Shown here: positions 15,060 through 22,747 of the stretch, piece after piece | How the letters are laid out: each line of letters starts with the position of its first letter | How positions within the stretch are numbered: position 1 is the stretch's first letter | Assembly: GCA_934371505.1 (NCBI GenBank) | Contig: CAKRNW010000024.1 | Coordinates: 1-22,747 of the forward strand | Source of the DNA: an uncultured Lachnospiraceae bacterium | GTDB taxonomy: Bacteria > Bacillota > Clostridia > Lachnospirales > Lachnospiraceae | Direction of reading: 5' to 3' | DNA length: 22,747 bases | The notes under the pieces: generated by a model | Database searches by the model: none | The model's input: only the letters and a program-made list of their open reading frames with translations | Told to the model about the DNA's origin: nothing | Program-made: the position numbers and the translations under genes

Positions 15060-16142
15060 TTAGATTCTGTCTGCGATTAAAGTACCCATCTGGGAGCAGC
15101 CCACTTTCAGGCAGCCTTCTGACATAATATCAATGGTACGATAATTCTCTGTTAATACCTGTTTCACTGCCGCCTCAATGGCATCCGCTTCTTTATCTAA
15201 GTCAAAAGAATAACGAAGCATCATAGCTGCACTTAAAATAGTAGCAATGGGATTGGCAATGTCCATTCCTGCAATGTCCGGCGCAGAGCCATGGCTGGGC
15301 TCATACAAGCCAAACCTGGTGTCATTTAAGGATGCGGAGGACAGCATACCGATGGAACCGGTTACCATGCTCGCCTCATCGGATAAAATATCACCAAACA
15401 TATTCTCTGTGAGAATGACATCAAACTGTGCCGGGTCTTTCACAAGCTGCATGGCACAGTTGTCCACCAGCATGTGCTCCAAAGTGACATCTGGATAATC
15501 CTTTGCCACATCCTCCACGACTTTTCTCCAGAGTCTGGAGGAATCAAGTACGTTGGCTTTATCCACGCTGGTCACTTTCTTCTTTCTCTTTCTGGCAACA
15601 TCAAAGCCTTTGATTGCAATCCGCCGGATCTCCGGCTCACTGTATGTAAGAGTATCTACGGCTTTGGTTACACCATGATCCTCATAAGTCTTACGCTCTC
15701 CAAAATACAAGCCTCCGGTCAGTTCTCTCATAATCAGCATGTCGAAGCCTTTTGCACTAATTTCCTCTTTCAGCGGGCAGGCACCAGCCAGTTCCGCATA
15801 GAGATAAGCGGGACGCAGGTTGGCAAAAAGATTTAACTCCTTACGGATTTTCAGAAGTCCCGCCTCCGGTCTTAAATTGGGGGGGAGTTTGTACCAGGGG
15901 GAGGTGGAGGTATTTCCTCCGATGGAGCCCATCAGCACCGCATCAGCCGCTTTTGCTGTGGCAATCGCCTCATCTGTCAGGGGCACTCCACAGGCATCGA
16001 TAGATGCGCCTCCCATGAGAATATCGGTATATTCCATTTCATGTCCGAATTTCTCCGCTACTTTATTCAGAACCTTTTCTGCCTCTGTGACGATTTCGGG
16101 GCCGATTCCGTCACCCTTAATGACTGTAATTCTACATTTCAT
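15060..16142 (-). CDS. leuB: 3-isopropylmalate dehydrogenase
   Basis: 360 residues from the ATG at 16142. Oxidises and decarboxylates 3-isopropylmalate with NAD in leucine synthesis. GDGIGPE (10-16) begins the protein as in relatives, and the family signature is split over NMFGDILSDEASM and YEPSHGSAPDIAG. Upstream in-frame codons to 16205 run into the hairpin after yajC and lack a ribosome site; GAGGGAAAG precedes 16142. First of leuB-ilvD-ilvB, with leuA and leuCD elsewhere. No T-box and no leucine-rich leader peptide precede it. It starts about 50 bases after the hairpin that follows yajC. Confidence 0.94.
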   Translation of the reverse strand: MKCRITVIKGDGIGPEIVTEAEKVLNKVAEKFGHEMEYTDILMGGASIDACGVPLTDEAIATAKAADAVLMGSIGGNTSTSPWYKLPPNLRPEAGLLKIRKELNLFANLRPAYLYAELAGACPLKEEISAKGFDMLIMRELTGGLYFGERKTYEDHGVTKAVDTLTYSEPEIRRIAIKGFDVARKRKKKVTSVDKANVLDSSRLWRKVVEDVAKDYPDVTLEHMLVDNCAMQLVKDPAQFDVILTENMFGDILSDEASMVTGSIGMLSSASLNDTRFGLYEPSHGSAPDIAGMDIANPIATILSAAMMLRYSFDLDKEADAIEAAVKQVLTENYRTIDIMSEGCLKVGCSQMGTLIADRI

Positions 16143-16194
16143 ACGCTTTCCCTCAAATACTTTCCTGATATTGAAACAAAAAATAATGAAACAA

Positions 16195-16217
16195 AAGCGC
16201 CGCATGGCGCGGCGCTT
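16195..16217 (-). terminator. Hairpin terminator between yajC and leuB
   Basis: AAGCGCCGC and GCGGCGCTT form 9 perfect GC-rich pairs with a 5-base loop. The stem is followed on the minus strand by TTTTG and a T-rich stretch, 21 bases past the yajC stop. I see no good promoter between it and leuB, so transcription of leuB may rely on read-through or on a promoter I could not recognise. Confidence 0.75.
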
Positions 16218-16238
16218 CCTGTGTACTACCTACAGCGT

Positions 16239-16547
16239 TTATTCACCGGCTTTTTCTACCTGTGCAATAGCTGATTTCTGCATCGGAATACGGCAGTTTT
16301 TGTTACTTCCGAATTCTACAATCACAGTATCATCTGTGATGTCAATCACTGTTCCGTAGAAACCACTGTTTGTCAGTACATAATCTCCAATTTCCAGGGC
16401 TGCAAGCATTGCTGCAATTTTTTTCTGTTCCTTTTTCTGAGGACGCATCATCAGCCAGAAAAACAGACCAATAATTACAACATAAAGGATAAGAACAACT
16501 CCTCCGCTTAATGCTGATCCTTCACCTGTCAATAAGATTCCCATCAT
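16239..16547 (-). CDS. yajC: Preprotein translocase accessory subunit YajC
   Basis: 102 residues, usual size. One membrane segment (about 15-34), then MRPQKKEQKK, the hallmark of the family, and a small soluble domain with IGDYVLTNSGFYGTV (about 52-66). YajC associates with SecDF and the Sec channel and is not essential in most bacteria. Two consecutive ATG codons begin the gene; AGGAGG precedes both. In many genomes secD follows tgt-yajC, but here leuB follows instead, after a terminator. Its own promoter lies at 16614-16642. Confidence 0.93.
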   Translation of the reverse strand: MMGILLTGEGSALSGGVVLILYVVIIGLFFWLMMRPQKKEQKKIAAMLAALEIGDYVLTNSGFYGTVIDITDDTVIVEFGSNKNCRIPMQKSAIAQVEKAGE

Positions 16548-16613
16548 ATTTCCTCCTAAATTTTATTCAATAAGATAGCAAAATCATTTGTACGAAATAT
16601 TCATACAAAGAAT

Positions 16614-16642
16614 ATCATACACAATACACACCAAATAAGCAA
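16614..16642 (-). promoter_or_regulatory. Promoter of yajC
   Basis: On the minus strand TTGCTT (16637-16642), a 17-base spacer and TATGAT (16614-16619), inside the 154-base gap between tgt and yajC. The rest of the gap is AT-rich and contains no clear terminator for tgt. Confidence 0.65.
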
Positions 16643-16701
16643 GCAAATAATTGATGCTATTCACTCGTCCCTCGCTGTAGCAGCAATGATCAGTAAATGG
16701 T

Positions 16702-17838
16702 TTACGGTTCGCCCTCCATCATATTTTCCAGCTTGTTTTTCTTGTATGCCGCAAAATTTCCTGCATCCAGGGCATCCCGGATTTCTGTCATCATGGTGTT
16801 ATAAAAATACAAATTATGCAATACACAGAACCGCATGCCCAGCATTTCTTTTGCTTTCAGCAGATGGCGGATATAAGCCCTGCTATATCCCTGGGAACAA
16901 ACCGGACATCCACACCCCTCTTCTATAGGGCGGCTGTCCATTTCATATTTCGCGTTAAACAGATTGATTTTACCATGATTGGTATACAAATGACCATGGC
17001 GGCCGTTTCTGGTGGGGTACACACAGTCAAAGAAATCGATTCCCCGTTCCACACCTTCCAAAATATTGGCAGGTGTTCCCACACCCATCAGATAGGTGGG
17101 CTTATCCTGTGGCAGATAGGGAACGGTTTCCTCCAGTACATGGTACATTTCCTCATGGGTTTCTCCCACTGCCAGTCCGCCAACCGCATACCCATCTAAG
17201 TCCATCTCAGCGATTCGCCTTGCATGATCAATCCGGATATCATCAAATACGGCACCCTGATTAATTCCAAAAAGCAGCTGATGTTTATTAACAGTGTCTT
17301 CCAGACTGTTTAACCGATTCATCTCTGTCTTGCAGCGGGCCAGCCATCTGGTCGTACGATCTACGGAATTCTGCACATAGCTTCTATCTGCTCTGGCGGA
17401 AGGACACTCATCGAACGCCATAGCGATGGTGGAGCCTAAATTGGACTGAATCTGCATGCTCTGCTCCGGTCCCATGAAAATCTTCCTTCCGTCAATGTGG
17501 GACTGGAAAAACACGCCCTCTTCCTTGATCTTACGCAATGATGACAGAGAAAACACCTGGAATCCGCCGGAATCGGTGAGAATGGGTTTATGCCAGTTCA
17601 TAAAGGTGTGAAGTCCGCCCATTTTTTTAATCAGTTCATCCCCGGTGCGCACATGGAGATGGTAGGTATTGGACAATTCAATCTGTGTGCCAATCTTTTC
17701 CAGATCATCTGCCGCAACTGCTCCTTTGATAGCCGCAACGGTTCCTACATTCATGAATACCGGTGTCTGCACAGTTCCGTGTACCGTTACCAGTTCTCCC
17801 CGCTTTGCACGGCCCTCTGTTTTTAAAACTTTATACAT
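16702..17838 (-). CDS. tgt: tRNA-guanine transglycosylase (queuine tRNA-ribosyltransferase)
   Basis: 378 residues. Exchanges guanine-34 of tRNAs with GUN anticodons for the queuosine precursor preQ1. The active-site aspartate is D89 in LTDSGGFQVFSL, and the second lies in FFDCVYPTRNGRHG. The zinc site is C309-x-C311-x2-C314 with H341, matching the spacing of bacterial Tgt. GGLAVGE, which contributes to base recognition, is present near 225. It follows the carboxypeptidase gene with only 4 bases between stop and start. queA is not in the window, so its usual partner lies elsewhere or is absent. Confidence 0.95.
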   Translation of the reverse strand: MYKVLKTEGRAKRGELVTVHGTVQTPVFMNVGTVAAIKGAVAADDLEKIGTQIELSNTYHLHVRTGDELIKKMGGLHTFMNWHKPILTDSGGFQVFSLSSLRKIKEEGVFFQSHIDGRKIFMGPEQSMQIQSNLGSTIAMAFDECPSARADRSYVQNSVDRTTRWLARCKTEMNRLNSLEDTVNKHQLLFGINQGAVFDDIRIDHARRIAEMDLDGYAVGGLAVGETHEEMYHVLEETVPYLPQDKPTYLMGVGTPANILEGVERGIDFFDCVYPTRNGRHGHLYTNHGKINLFNAKYEMDSRPIEEGCGCPVCSQGYSRAYIRHLLKAKEMLGMRFCVLHNLYFYNTMMTEIRDALDAGNFAAYKKNKLENMMEGEP

Positions 17839-17842
17839 ATCC

Positions 17843-18910
17843 TTACAGTCCTTCTATAAATTCTTCTAATGTAATTCCCTTTTCTGTAATTTCCGTGGCC
17901 GCTTCTTTTCCCACATAGCGGAAATGCCAGGGTTCATATTCTATGCTGGTGATATATTCTTTACCTAAAGGGTAGCGGAGAATAAAACCGTACTCACAGC
18001 TATGCTCTGCCAGCCATTTACCGGCCGGAGTATCCCCAAAACCTTCATTGAGAGAATAATAACTGTCACACACAATATCTAATGCCAACCCGATCTGATG
18101 CTCACTGGCTCCCGGGACTGTCACTGCCTGGGAAGCAGTCTTATATGCTTCCATATAACACATTCCTTTGCCCATATAGGCATCAATTTTCCGGTTAAAT
18201 AACATCTCCTGCCGTTTTAAATCACGATAGGGAGAGCAAATGACCAGATTGACCCCATCTTTCTTGGCTGCCTGAAGCATGGCCAGAAGTTCTGGAATAA
18301 TCCGTTCATCACATTGCATATTTCCGGTAATTTTACCTAACGTAAAAGTATATCCTTCCGGAATGGGATGTTGTTTGTTGACTAACAGAAGATTCCAGTC
18401 ATTCTTATTAAAAACCGGTTGTTCTTCTTTCTCCGGGGAGGAGACTGCCGCTGTATAGGTATTTCCCTCTGCAAGAATATCCTCCAGTGAGTAGGTGTCT
18501 GCCAGATCTACACGCTCCAATGCTTCGTTGTCATAACCATCCGGTTCGTTTTCATCCTCCGGGATTGCTCCATTCTGTTCCTGATTTTCACTGGAAGTAT
18601 TTTCATGCTCCGCTGCAAAAGCAATATCTGACTCTCCCGGGTCAGGCATTGCATCCATATTCTGCGCCAGGCTGTTTTCCTCACCATGGCTTAAAAGCGT
18701 AGGAGACGCAAAGGAACTGGTGGATACAAAAATAACCGCTACAGCCAAAATACTGATATATCGTTTGCAATTATTTCCGAAATGGCAGCCTGTATCATAA
18801 CAGGTAAAAACCACTGCCATTGCCACATAGCAGAACGGCAATGTCCACTTATATTTTTTCACAAGCCTGGCAAATCTCGCCGCGACCCTCTCCTTAAACG
18901 TACGATTCAT
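17843..18910 (-). CDS. VanY-type D-Ala-D-Ala carboxypeptidase (peptidase M15B)
   Basis: 355 residues. The C-terminal zinc peptidase domain (about 168-345) shows the M15B pattern: WNLLLVNKQHPIP, then SPYRD, the zinc pair H271 and D278 in SEHQIGLALDIV, and the catalytic glutamate and third zinc histidine (E326, H329) in EPWHFRYVG. Family members cut the last D-Ala from peptidoglycan precursors. The N-terminus has two hydrophobic segments (about 25-38 and 51-68); the second ends in SFASP and could be a signal-cleavage site. An acidic, low-complexity linker (about 75-165) follows. Despite the VanY label this is a housekeeping setting with no vancomycin-resistance genes nearby, so resistance should not be inferred. 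Gap of 21 bases to aroC. Confidence 0.88.
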   Translation of the reverse strand: MNRTFKERVAARFARLVKKYKWTLPFCYVAMAVVFTCYDTGCHFGNNCKRYISILAVAVIFVSTSSFASPTLLSHGEENSLAQNMDAMPDPGESDIAFAAEHENTSSENQEQNGAIPEDENEPDGYDNEALERVDLADTYSLEDILAEGNTYTAAVSSPEKEEQPVFNKNDWNLLLVNKQHPIPEGYTFTLGKITGNMQCDERIIPELLAMLQAAKKDGVNLVICSPYRDLKRQEMLFNRKIDAYMGKGMCYMEAYKTASQAVTVPGASEHQIGLALDIVCDSYYSLNEGFGDTPAGKWLAEHSCEYGFILRYPLGKEYITSIEYEPWHFRYVGKEAATEITEKGITLEEFIEGL

Positions 18911-18931
18911 TATTTCATCCTTGGTTCCTAA

Positions 18932-20032
18932 TTATCTTTTATAAAAAGATTCCAGATCATCCATCCGGGCACTTAAATTGGCCATCATGGCATCCAATAC
19001 CGTTAAAGCGGCCATTGCCTCTACCACAACCACCGCTCTGGGAACAATGACAGGATCATGCCTTCCTTTGATTGCAATTTCAATCTCCTCCCCGCTGCGG
19101 TTCACCGTTTCCTGTTTCTGAAAAATGGAAGGAGTGGGTTTTATATATGCACGAAATACCACGGTAGTTCCGTCACTGATTCCTCCCAGCACTCCACCGG
19201 CATGGTTCGTCTTTTTTGTCACCCGGTCACCGTCCATACAAAAGGCATCATTGTTCTGAGAGCCGGTGGCTCTGGCTGCCTGCACGCCATCTCCTATTTC
19301 AAATGCTTTCACTGCCCCGATTGACATCACTGCTTTGGCAAGATTTGCATCCAGTTTTTCAAATACCGGGTCACCAATTCCAGCCGGAAGTCCCTGAATC
19401 TGACATTCAATCACTCCACCGGCAGAATCTCTGTTTTCCATACACTGTGCAAGATAACCTTCCGCTCTGGCAGATGCTTCTCGATCCGGCATTGCTGTAG
19501 GGGTTTCCAGAACCGCCTGGCTGTCAAATCGGGATTCATCCATTTCAATGTCGCCGATTGACTTTGTATAAGCCATCACCTTCACACCCAGGTTTTCCAG
19601 AATTTTAGCGGCAATAGCTCCGGCTGCAACCCTGCCAATCGTCTCACGCCCAGAAGATCTCCCACCACCGCGATAATCCCGAAAACCATATTTCTGATCA
19701 AAGGTATAATCTGCATGTCCCGGACGATAGTAAGATGCAATCTCACTATAGTCCCCGGACTTCTGGGAAGTATTAGGCACCAGCATAGAAATAGGTGTTC
19801 CCGTTGTCTTTCCATCAAAAACACCGGAGAGGATTTCCACTTGATCCGCTTCCTTCCTTGGAGTGGAAATCTTGCTTTGTCCGGGTTTCCGCCTGTCCAG
19901 ATATTTCTGGATATCCTTTTCTTCCAGAGGAAGTCCCGCCGGGCAGCCATCCACTACAACGCCCAGTGCCTTTCCATGGGATTCTCCCCAGGTAGAAATC
20001 TGAAATAAGGTTCCGTAATTCGATCCAGCCAT
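18932..20032 (-). CDS. aroC: Chorismate synthase
   Basis: 366 residues. Converts 5-enolpyruvylshikimate-3-phosphate to chorismate with reduced FMN, the last shikimate-pathway step. The three family signatures are visible: GESHGKALG near residue 16, RPGHADYTFDQKYG, and FRDYRGGGRSSGRETIGRVAAG. The late RHDPVIVPRA is also typical. No other aro gene is in the window. It lies 21 bases after the lactonase gene and 21 before the carboxypeptidase gene. Confidence 0.96.
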   Translation of the reverse strand: MAGSNYGTLFQISTWGESHGKALGVVVDGCPAGLPLEEKDIQKYLDRRKPGQSKISTPRKEADQVEILSGVFDGKTTGTPISMLVPNTSQKSGDYSEIASYYRPGHADYTFDQKYGFRDYRGGGRSSGRETIGRVAAGAIAAKILENLGVKVMAYTKSIGDIEMDESRFDSQAVLETPTAMPDREASARAEGYLAQCMENRDSAGGVIECQIQGLPAGIGDPVFEKLDANLAKAVMSIGAVKAFEIGDGVQAARATGSQNNDAFCMDGDRVTKKTNHAGGVLGGISDGTTVVFRAYIKPTPSIFQKQETVNRSGEEIEIAIKGRHDPVIVPRAVVVVEAMAALTVLDAMMANLSARMDDLESFYKR

Positions 20033-20053
20033 GTGGTTCTCTCTTTCTTTTGC

Positions 20054-21103
20054 TTATTCCGGCAGCCGGTAAAAGATGACACAGTTGGGTTTATGAATCG
20101 GAATCTCCCTGCCGTTCATCACAATAATTTTCTTTTCCATATTGATCGTAAAGAAAGTCATGGAATCACTCTCGTGGTTCAGGGATACCAGATGTCTGTT
20201 ATCCGGGAAGATTGCTGCCTCTTTGGGATACTCCCCACTGATGGGGAGACAGAAGATTTTCGTCAGAAGCCCTGTTTCTCTGTCACGCTTGTACAAAATG
20301 ACACTGTTATCTCCTGCGTTGGAGCTGATCATGTACTCCATGTCTTCGGAAAAATTCAGCGCACTGGCTGCAGAGTTTGCCGTAAACGTTTCATTTAAAG
20401 TGGAAATATTCTGGATCTTCTCAAACTCAGGGTTTCCGTTTACTTCCTCATAGCGATATACATCAATATAATTTTTGATTTCATGTACTACATACAGATA
20501 ACGGCCACTCTCGGAGAACTTCAGATGTCTCGGTGCGGATTCAATCTCGCTGTGAATGACATCCACTAACCGCAGCTTACCACTGAAACGATCCAGACGA
20601 TATACATTGACCTGATCCATTCCGATATCTGCGGCCAACAGATATTTATTATCTCTGGACATCTTGACGCAATTGACATGGGGACGGAAATTACGTTCCG
20701 CCACACTGCCAAGACCTTTTAAATAAATCTCGTCCGTAATTTCACCAACCGAGCCATCTTTATTTAAGCGAAGCACGGTAATCTTGCCATCGTGATATCC
20801 GGCAACAAAGAGATATTCTTCTTTATAATCTGTGGAAAGATAACAGCCACGCATCCCATTGATAGATGCACAATTCATTTTCTCCAGATTGCCATCCGGC
20901 AAAATAAGATATGCCTCCACGCCGAAATCCGTGATCGCATATAAATTTTTTTGGTCATGAGACACTGTGATGTAAGAGGCATTCGTGATCTCCACCTCGC
21001 CCTTTGGAAGAAAACGCCCGTTTTCCATATCTACATCATATATTTTAATACCATGATGATCTCCCATAGTATATGTAGAAACATATGCAACGTATTTACT
21101 CAT
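20054..21103 (-). CDS. Lactonase-family beta-propeller protein (6-phosphogluconolactonase-like, YkgB/Pgl type)
   Basis: 349 residues, close to the family length. The start YVAYVSTYT, GIKIYDVDMENG, and later repeats such as RPHVNCVKMSRDNKYLLAADIG and APRHLKFSESGRYLYVVHE are blades of a seven-bladed propeller, as in 6-phosphogluconolactonases of the pentose phosphate pathway. Several relatives have unknown substrates, so the enzyme name is a family call. AGGAGG is 8 bases before the ATG. First gene of an operon with aroC, a carboxypeptidase gene and tgt, driven by a good promoter at 21139-21167. No glucose-6-phosphate dehydrogenase gene is adjacent. Confidence 0.85.
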   Translation of the reverse strand: MSKYVAYVSTYTMGDHHGIKIYDVDMENGRFLPKGEVEITNASYITVSHDQKNLYAITDFGVEAYLILPDGNLEKMNCASINGMRGCYLSTDYKEEYLFVAGYHDGKITVLRLNKDGSVGEITDEIYLKGLGSVAERNFRPHVNCVKMSRDNKYLLAADIGMDQVNVYRLDRFSGKLRLVDVIHSEIESAPRHLKFSESGRYLYVVHEIKNYIDVYRYEEVNGNPEFEKIQNISTLNETFTANSAASALNFSEDMEYMISSNAGDNSVILYKRDRETGLLTKIFCLPISGEYPKEAAIFPDNRHLVSLNHESDSMTFFTINMEKKIIVMNGREIPIHKPNCVIFYRLPE

Positions 21104-21138
21104 ATCAAAAACCTCCTAGTTCTCCAGTCTTATTCATC

Positions 21139-21167
21139 ATAGTAACATAACATCTTACTTTTGTTAA
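21139..21167 (-). promoter_or_regulatory. Promoter of the lactonase-aroC-tgt operon
   Basis: On the minus strand TTAACA (21162-21167), a 17-base spacer and TACTAT (21139-21144), about 35 bases from the gene start. Confidence 0.75.
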
Positions 21168-21200
21168 TCACTTTTTCTTTTTTTTCGTTAAGGAAATACA

Positions 21201-21228
21201 TTGACTTATCGCTGGTTTACAGTATAAT
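21201..21228 (+). promoter_or_regulatory. Promoter of the pot operon
   Basis: TTGACT (21201-21206), 16-base spacer, perfect TATAAT (21223-21228); the GGAGGG ribosome site follows at 21254-21259. Divergent from the lactonase promoter, whose -35 box lies 34 bases away. Confidence 0.8.
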
Positions 21229-21268
21229 TAAATCGTTTAGTTTACGGCAGGATGGAGGGTTTTACTCA

Positions 21269-22342
21269 ATGGACAAAAAGTTAATTGACTTACAGAATAT
21301 TTCCAAATCCTATGATGGACAGATGGTGTTGGATGACCTGAATCTGTATATCCGTGAGAATGAATTCTTAACAATTTTAGGTCCCAGTGGATGTGGCAAA
21401 ACTACAACACTCCGCATTATCGGTGGTTTTGAGACTCCTGATACGGGTACTGTCTATTTTGACGGAAAGGACATCACGAATCTTCCTCCTTACAAAAGGC
21501 AATTAAATACCGTATTTCAGAAATATGCCCTTTTTACGCATATGACCATTGCTGAAAATATTGCTTTTGGACTGAAATTAAAGAATAAAACAAAATCTTA
21601 TATAAACGATAAAATTAAATATGCGTTGAAGCTGGTGAATCTGGACGGCTTTGAGAACCGTATGCCCGACTCTCTCTCCGGCGGTCAGCAGCAGCGTGTG
21701 GCGATTGCCCGTGCGATTGTGAACGAGCCGAAGCTTCTGTTGTTGGACGAACCCTTAGGAGCGTTGGACTTAAAGCTCCGTCAGGACATGCAGTATGAAT
21801 TGATCCGTCTGAAAAATGAACTGGGTATTACCTTTATCTATGTGACCCATGACCAGGAGGAAGCACTGACCATGTCCGACACCATCGTGGTTATGAACCA
21901 GGGCTATATCCAGCAGATTGGTTCTCCTGAAAAGATTTACAACGAGCCGGAAAACGCTTTCGTTGCAGATTTTATCGGAGACTCCAATATCATCAGTTCC
22001 ACCATGGTACGAGACAAACTGGTTCATGTCCTGGGAGCTGATTTTTCCTGCGTGGACACAGGTTTCGGTGAAAACAAGCCTGTGGATGTAGTCATCCGTC
22101 CAGAGGATGTGGAACTTGTTTCCCCAGGGGACGGAATTATCCGCGGTGTGGTTTCCCACCTGATTTTCAAAGGTGTCCACTATGAAATGGAAGTACAGGC
22201 AAACGGTTTTGAATGGCTGGTACACTCCACCACCATGTTCCCTGTAGGAACAGAGGTTGGTATCCGGGTCGCTCCTTTTAACATCCAGATCATGAATAAG
22301 CCTGCTTCCGAGGACGAGGAGGCTGTTGGTGTCAATGAGTAA
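21269..22342 (+). CDS. potA: Spermidine/putrescine ABC transporter ATP-binding protein
   Basis: 357 residues from the ATG at 21269, chosen because GGAGGG lies 9 bases upstream and the longer frame crosses the promoter. Walker A GPSGCGKT (38-45), Q84, signature LSGGQQQRVAIARA (136-149), Walker B LLLLDEP (156-162) and H194 are all intact. A C-terminal TOBE region (about 280-345) is typical of PotA/CUT1-type ATPases. It powers polyamine import together with PotB, PotC and the binding protein PotD. potB overlaps its end by 8 bases. Naming rests on similarity and on the PotB-like permease that follows; other spermidine/iron/Fbp-type transporters share this fold, but the neighbour favours polyamine. 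Confidence 0.92.
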   Translation: MDKKLIDLQNISKSYDGQMVLDDLNLYIRENEFLTILGPSGCGKTTTLRIIGGFETPDTGTVYFDGKDITNLPPYKRQLNTVFQKYALFTHMTIAENIAFGLKLKNKTKSYINDKIKYALKLVNLDGFENRMPDSLSGGQQQRVAIARAIVNEPKLLLLDEPLGALDLKLRQDMQYELIRLKNELGITFIYVTHDQEEALTMSDTIVVMNQGYIQQIGSPEKIYNEPENAFVADFIGDSNIISSTMVRDKLVHVLGADFSCVDTGFGENKPVDVVIRPEDVELVSPGDGIIRGVVSHLIFKGVHYEMEVQANGFEWLVHSTTMFPVGTEVGIRVAPFNIQIMNKPASEDEEAVGVNE

Positions 22343-22747
22343 AGTATGGAATCGTAAATGGCTGGCTGCACCCTATTTATTCTGGGCGGTTGCCTTTATT
22401 CTCATTCCTTTGGGAATGGTATTTTATTATGGTCTGACAGACAAGACCGGAGCCTTTACCATGGCAAACATCCTGGCAATCGCATCACCGGAGCATCGGA
22501 AAGCATTATGGCTCTCTCTCCTGCTTTCCCTGATCAGTACCGTGATCTGCCTGCTGCTTGCCTATCCCCTGGCAATGATCCTGACCAAGCTGCATGTAAA
22601 CCAGCACAGCTTTATCATCGTCATTTTCATCCTGCCCATGTGGATGAACTTTCTGTTGCGCACGCTGGCATGGCAGACCCTTTTGGAAAAAACCGGTGTC
22701 ATCAACAGTGTTCTGACATTTTTCCATCTGCCGGCATTAAACATTAT
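22335..22747 (+). CDS. potB: Spermidine/putrescine ABC transporter permease PotB, partial
   Basis: The first 137 residues; the rest is off the right edge. It begins MSKVWNRKWLAAPYLFW, then a membrane segment (about 10-32), an outside loop, and two further hydrophobic segments starting near residues 58 and 92. FILPMWMNFLLRTLAWQ is typical of the PotB start of the permease domain. The ATG overlaps the end of potA by 8 bases, with GAGGAGG about 12 bases before it, so translation is coupled. Confidence 0.9.
   Translation, partial: MSKVWNRKWLAAPYLFWAVAFILIPLGMVFYYGLTDKTGAFTMANILAIASPEHRKALWLSLLLSLISTVICLLLAYPLAMILTKLHVNQHSFIIVIFILPMWMNFLLRTLAWQTLLEKTGVINSVLTFFHLPALNI

Noticed and set aside
16143..16238. 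T-box or leucine-rich leader peptide before leuB
   Set aside because: The gap is under 100 bases, holds only one terminator hairpin, and has no T-box sequence or small Leu-rich frame.
17843..18910. Vancomycin-resistance gene
   Set aside because: Only the VanY-like peptidase fold is present; there is no vanHAX or vanRS nearby, and VanY-type enzymes are common housekeeping proteins.
1..22747. CRISPR arrays, tRNAs, rRNAs, insertion sequences, prophage genes
   Set aside because: No regularly spaced repeats, cloverleaf-like or rRNA-like sequence, transposase or phage-type protein was recognised on either strand.

Overview
The window looks like chromosomal core-metabolism DNA from a low-to-moderate GC Gram-positive anaerobe, most probably a Lachnospiraceae-type Clostridia. 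That placement is an inference. It rests on strong AGGAGG-type ribosome binding sites, clear sigma-A promoters, a purine pathway whose last two steps are separate proteins (IMP cyclohydrolase and stand-alone AICAR transformylase), a BMP-type nucleoside transporter, and peptidoglycan enzymes of the DacF, VanY and YkuD families. I see no phage, transposase, integrase, CRISPR array, rRNA or tRNA. Coding density is high and no gene-free stretch exceeds about 200 bases.

Layout. (1) 1-2144, minus: a BMP-family lipoprotein gene, then the start of its ABC ATPase, which runs off the left edge. A strong terminator separates the two. (2) 2258-5578, minus: four close or overlapping genes read from 5578 leftward: D-Ala-D-Ala carboxypeptidase, a small unknown protein with a PH-like look, a nicotinamidase-type cysteine hydrolase and a zinc alcohol dehydrogenase-like oxidoreductase. 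(3) 5738-7671, plus: IMP cyclohydrolase and AICAR transformylase, divergent from (2), with promoter -35 boxes only 2 bp apart. (4) 7828-10075, minus: serC-serA for serine synthesis, with a GTG start for serC and a very good promoter. (5) 10215-16547, minus: yajC, then after a hairpin leuB, ilvD, ilvB and an L,D-transpeptidase. (6) 16702-21103, minus: a lactonase-family beta-propeller protein, chorismate synthase (aroC), a VanY-type carboxypeptidase and tgt. (7) 21269 to the right edge, plus: potA and the start of potB, divergent from (6).

How it fits together. Branched-chain amino acid genes (leuB, ilvD, ilvB), serine genes and aroC make this a biosynthetic neighbourhood. Three peptidoglycan-trimming or cross-linking enzymes are spread among the metabolic operons, and purine synthesis lies near a probable nucleoside importer. 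The least ordinary items are a palindromic 47-48 bp repeat present twice (759-806 and 7684-7730), in both cases downstream of a terminator and a second hairpin that follow a minus-strand gene, and an unrecognised small protein coupled to the DacF gene. Most of the window is ordinary, and I found no convincing new defence or mobile system.
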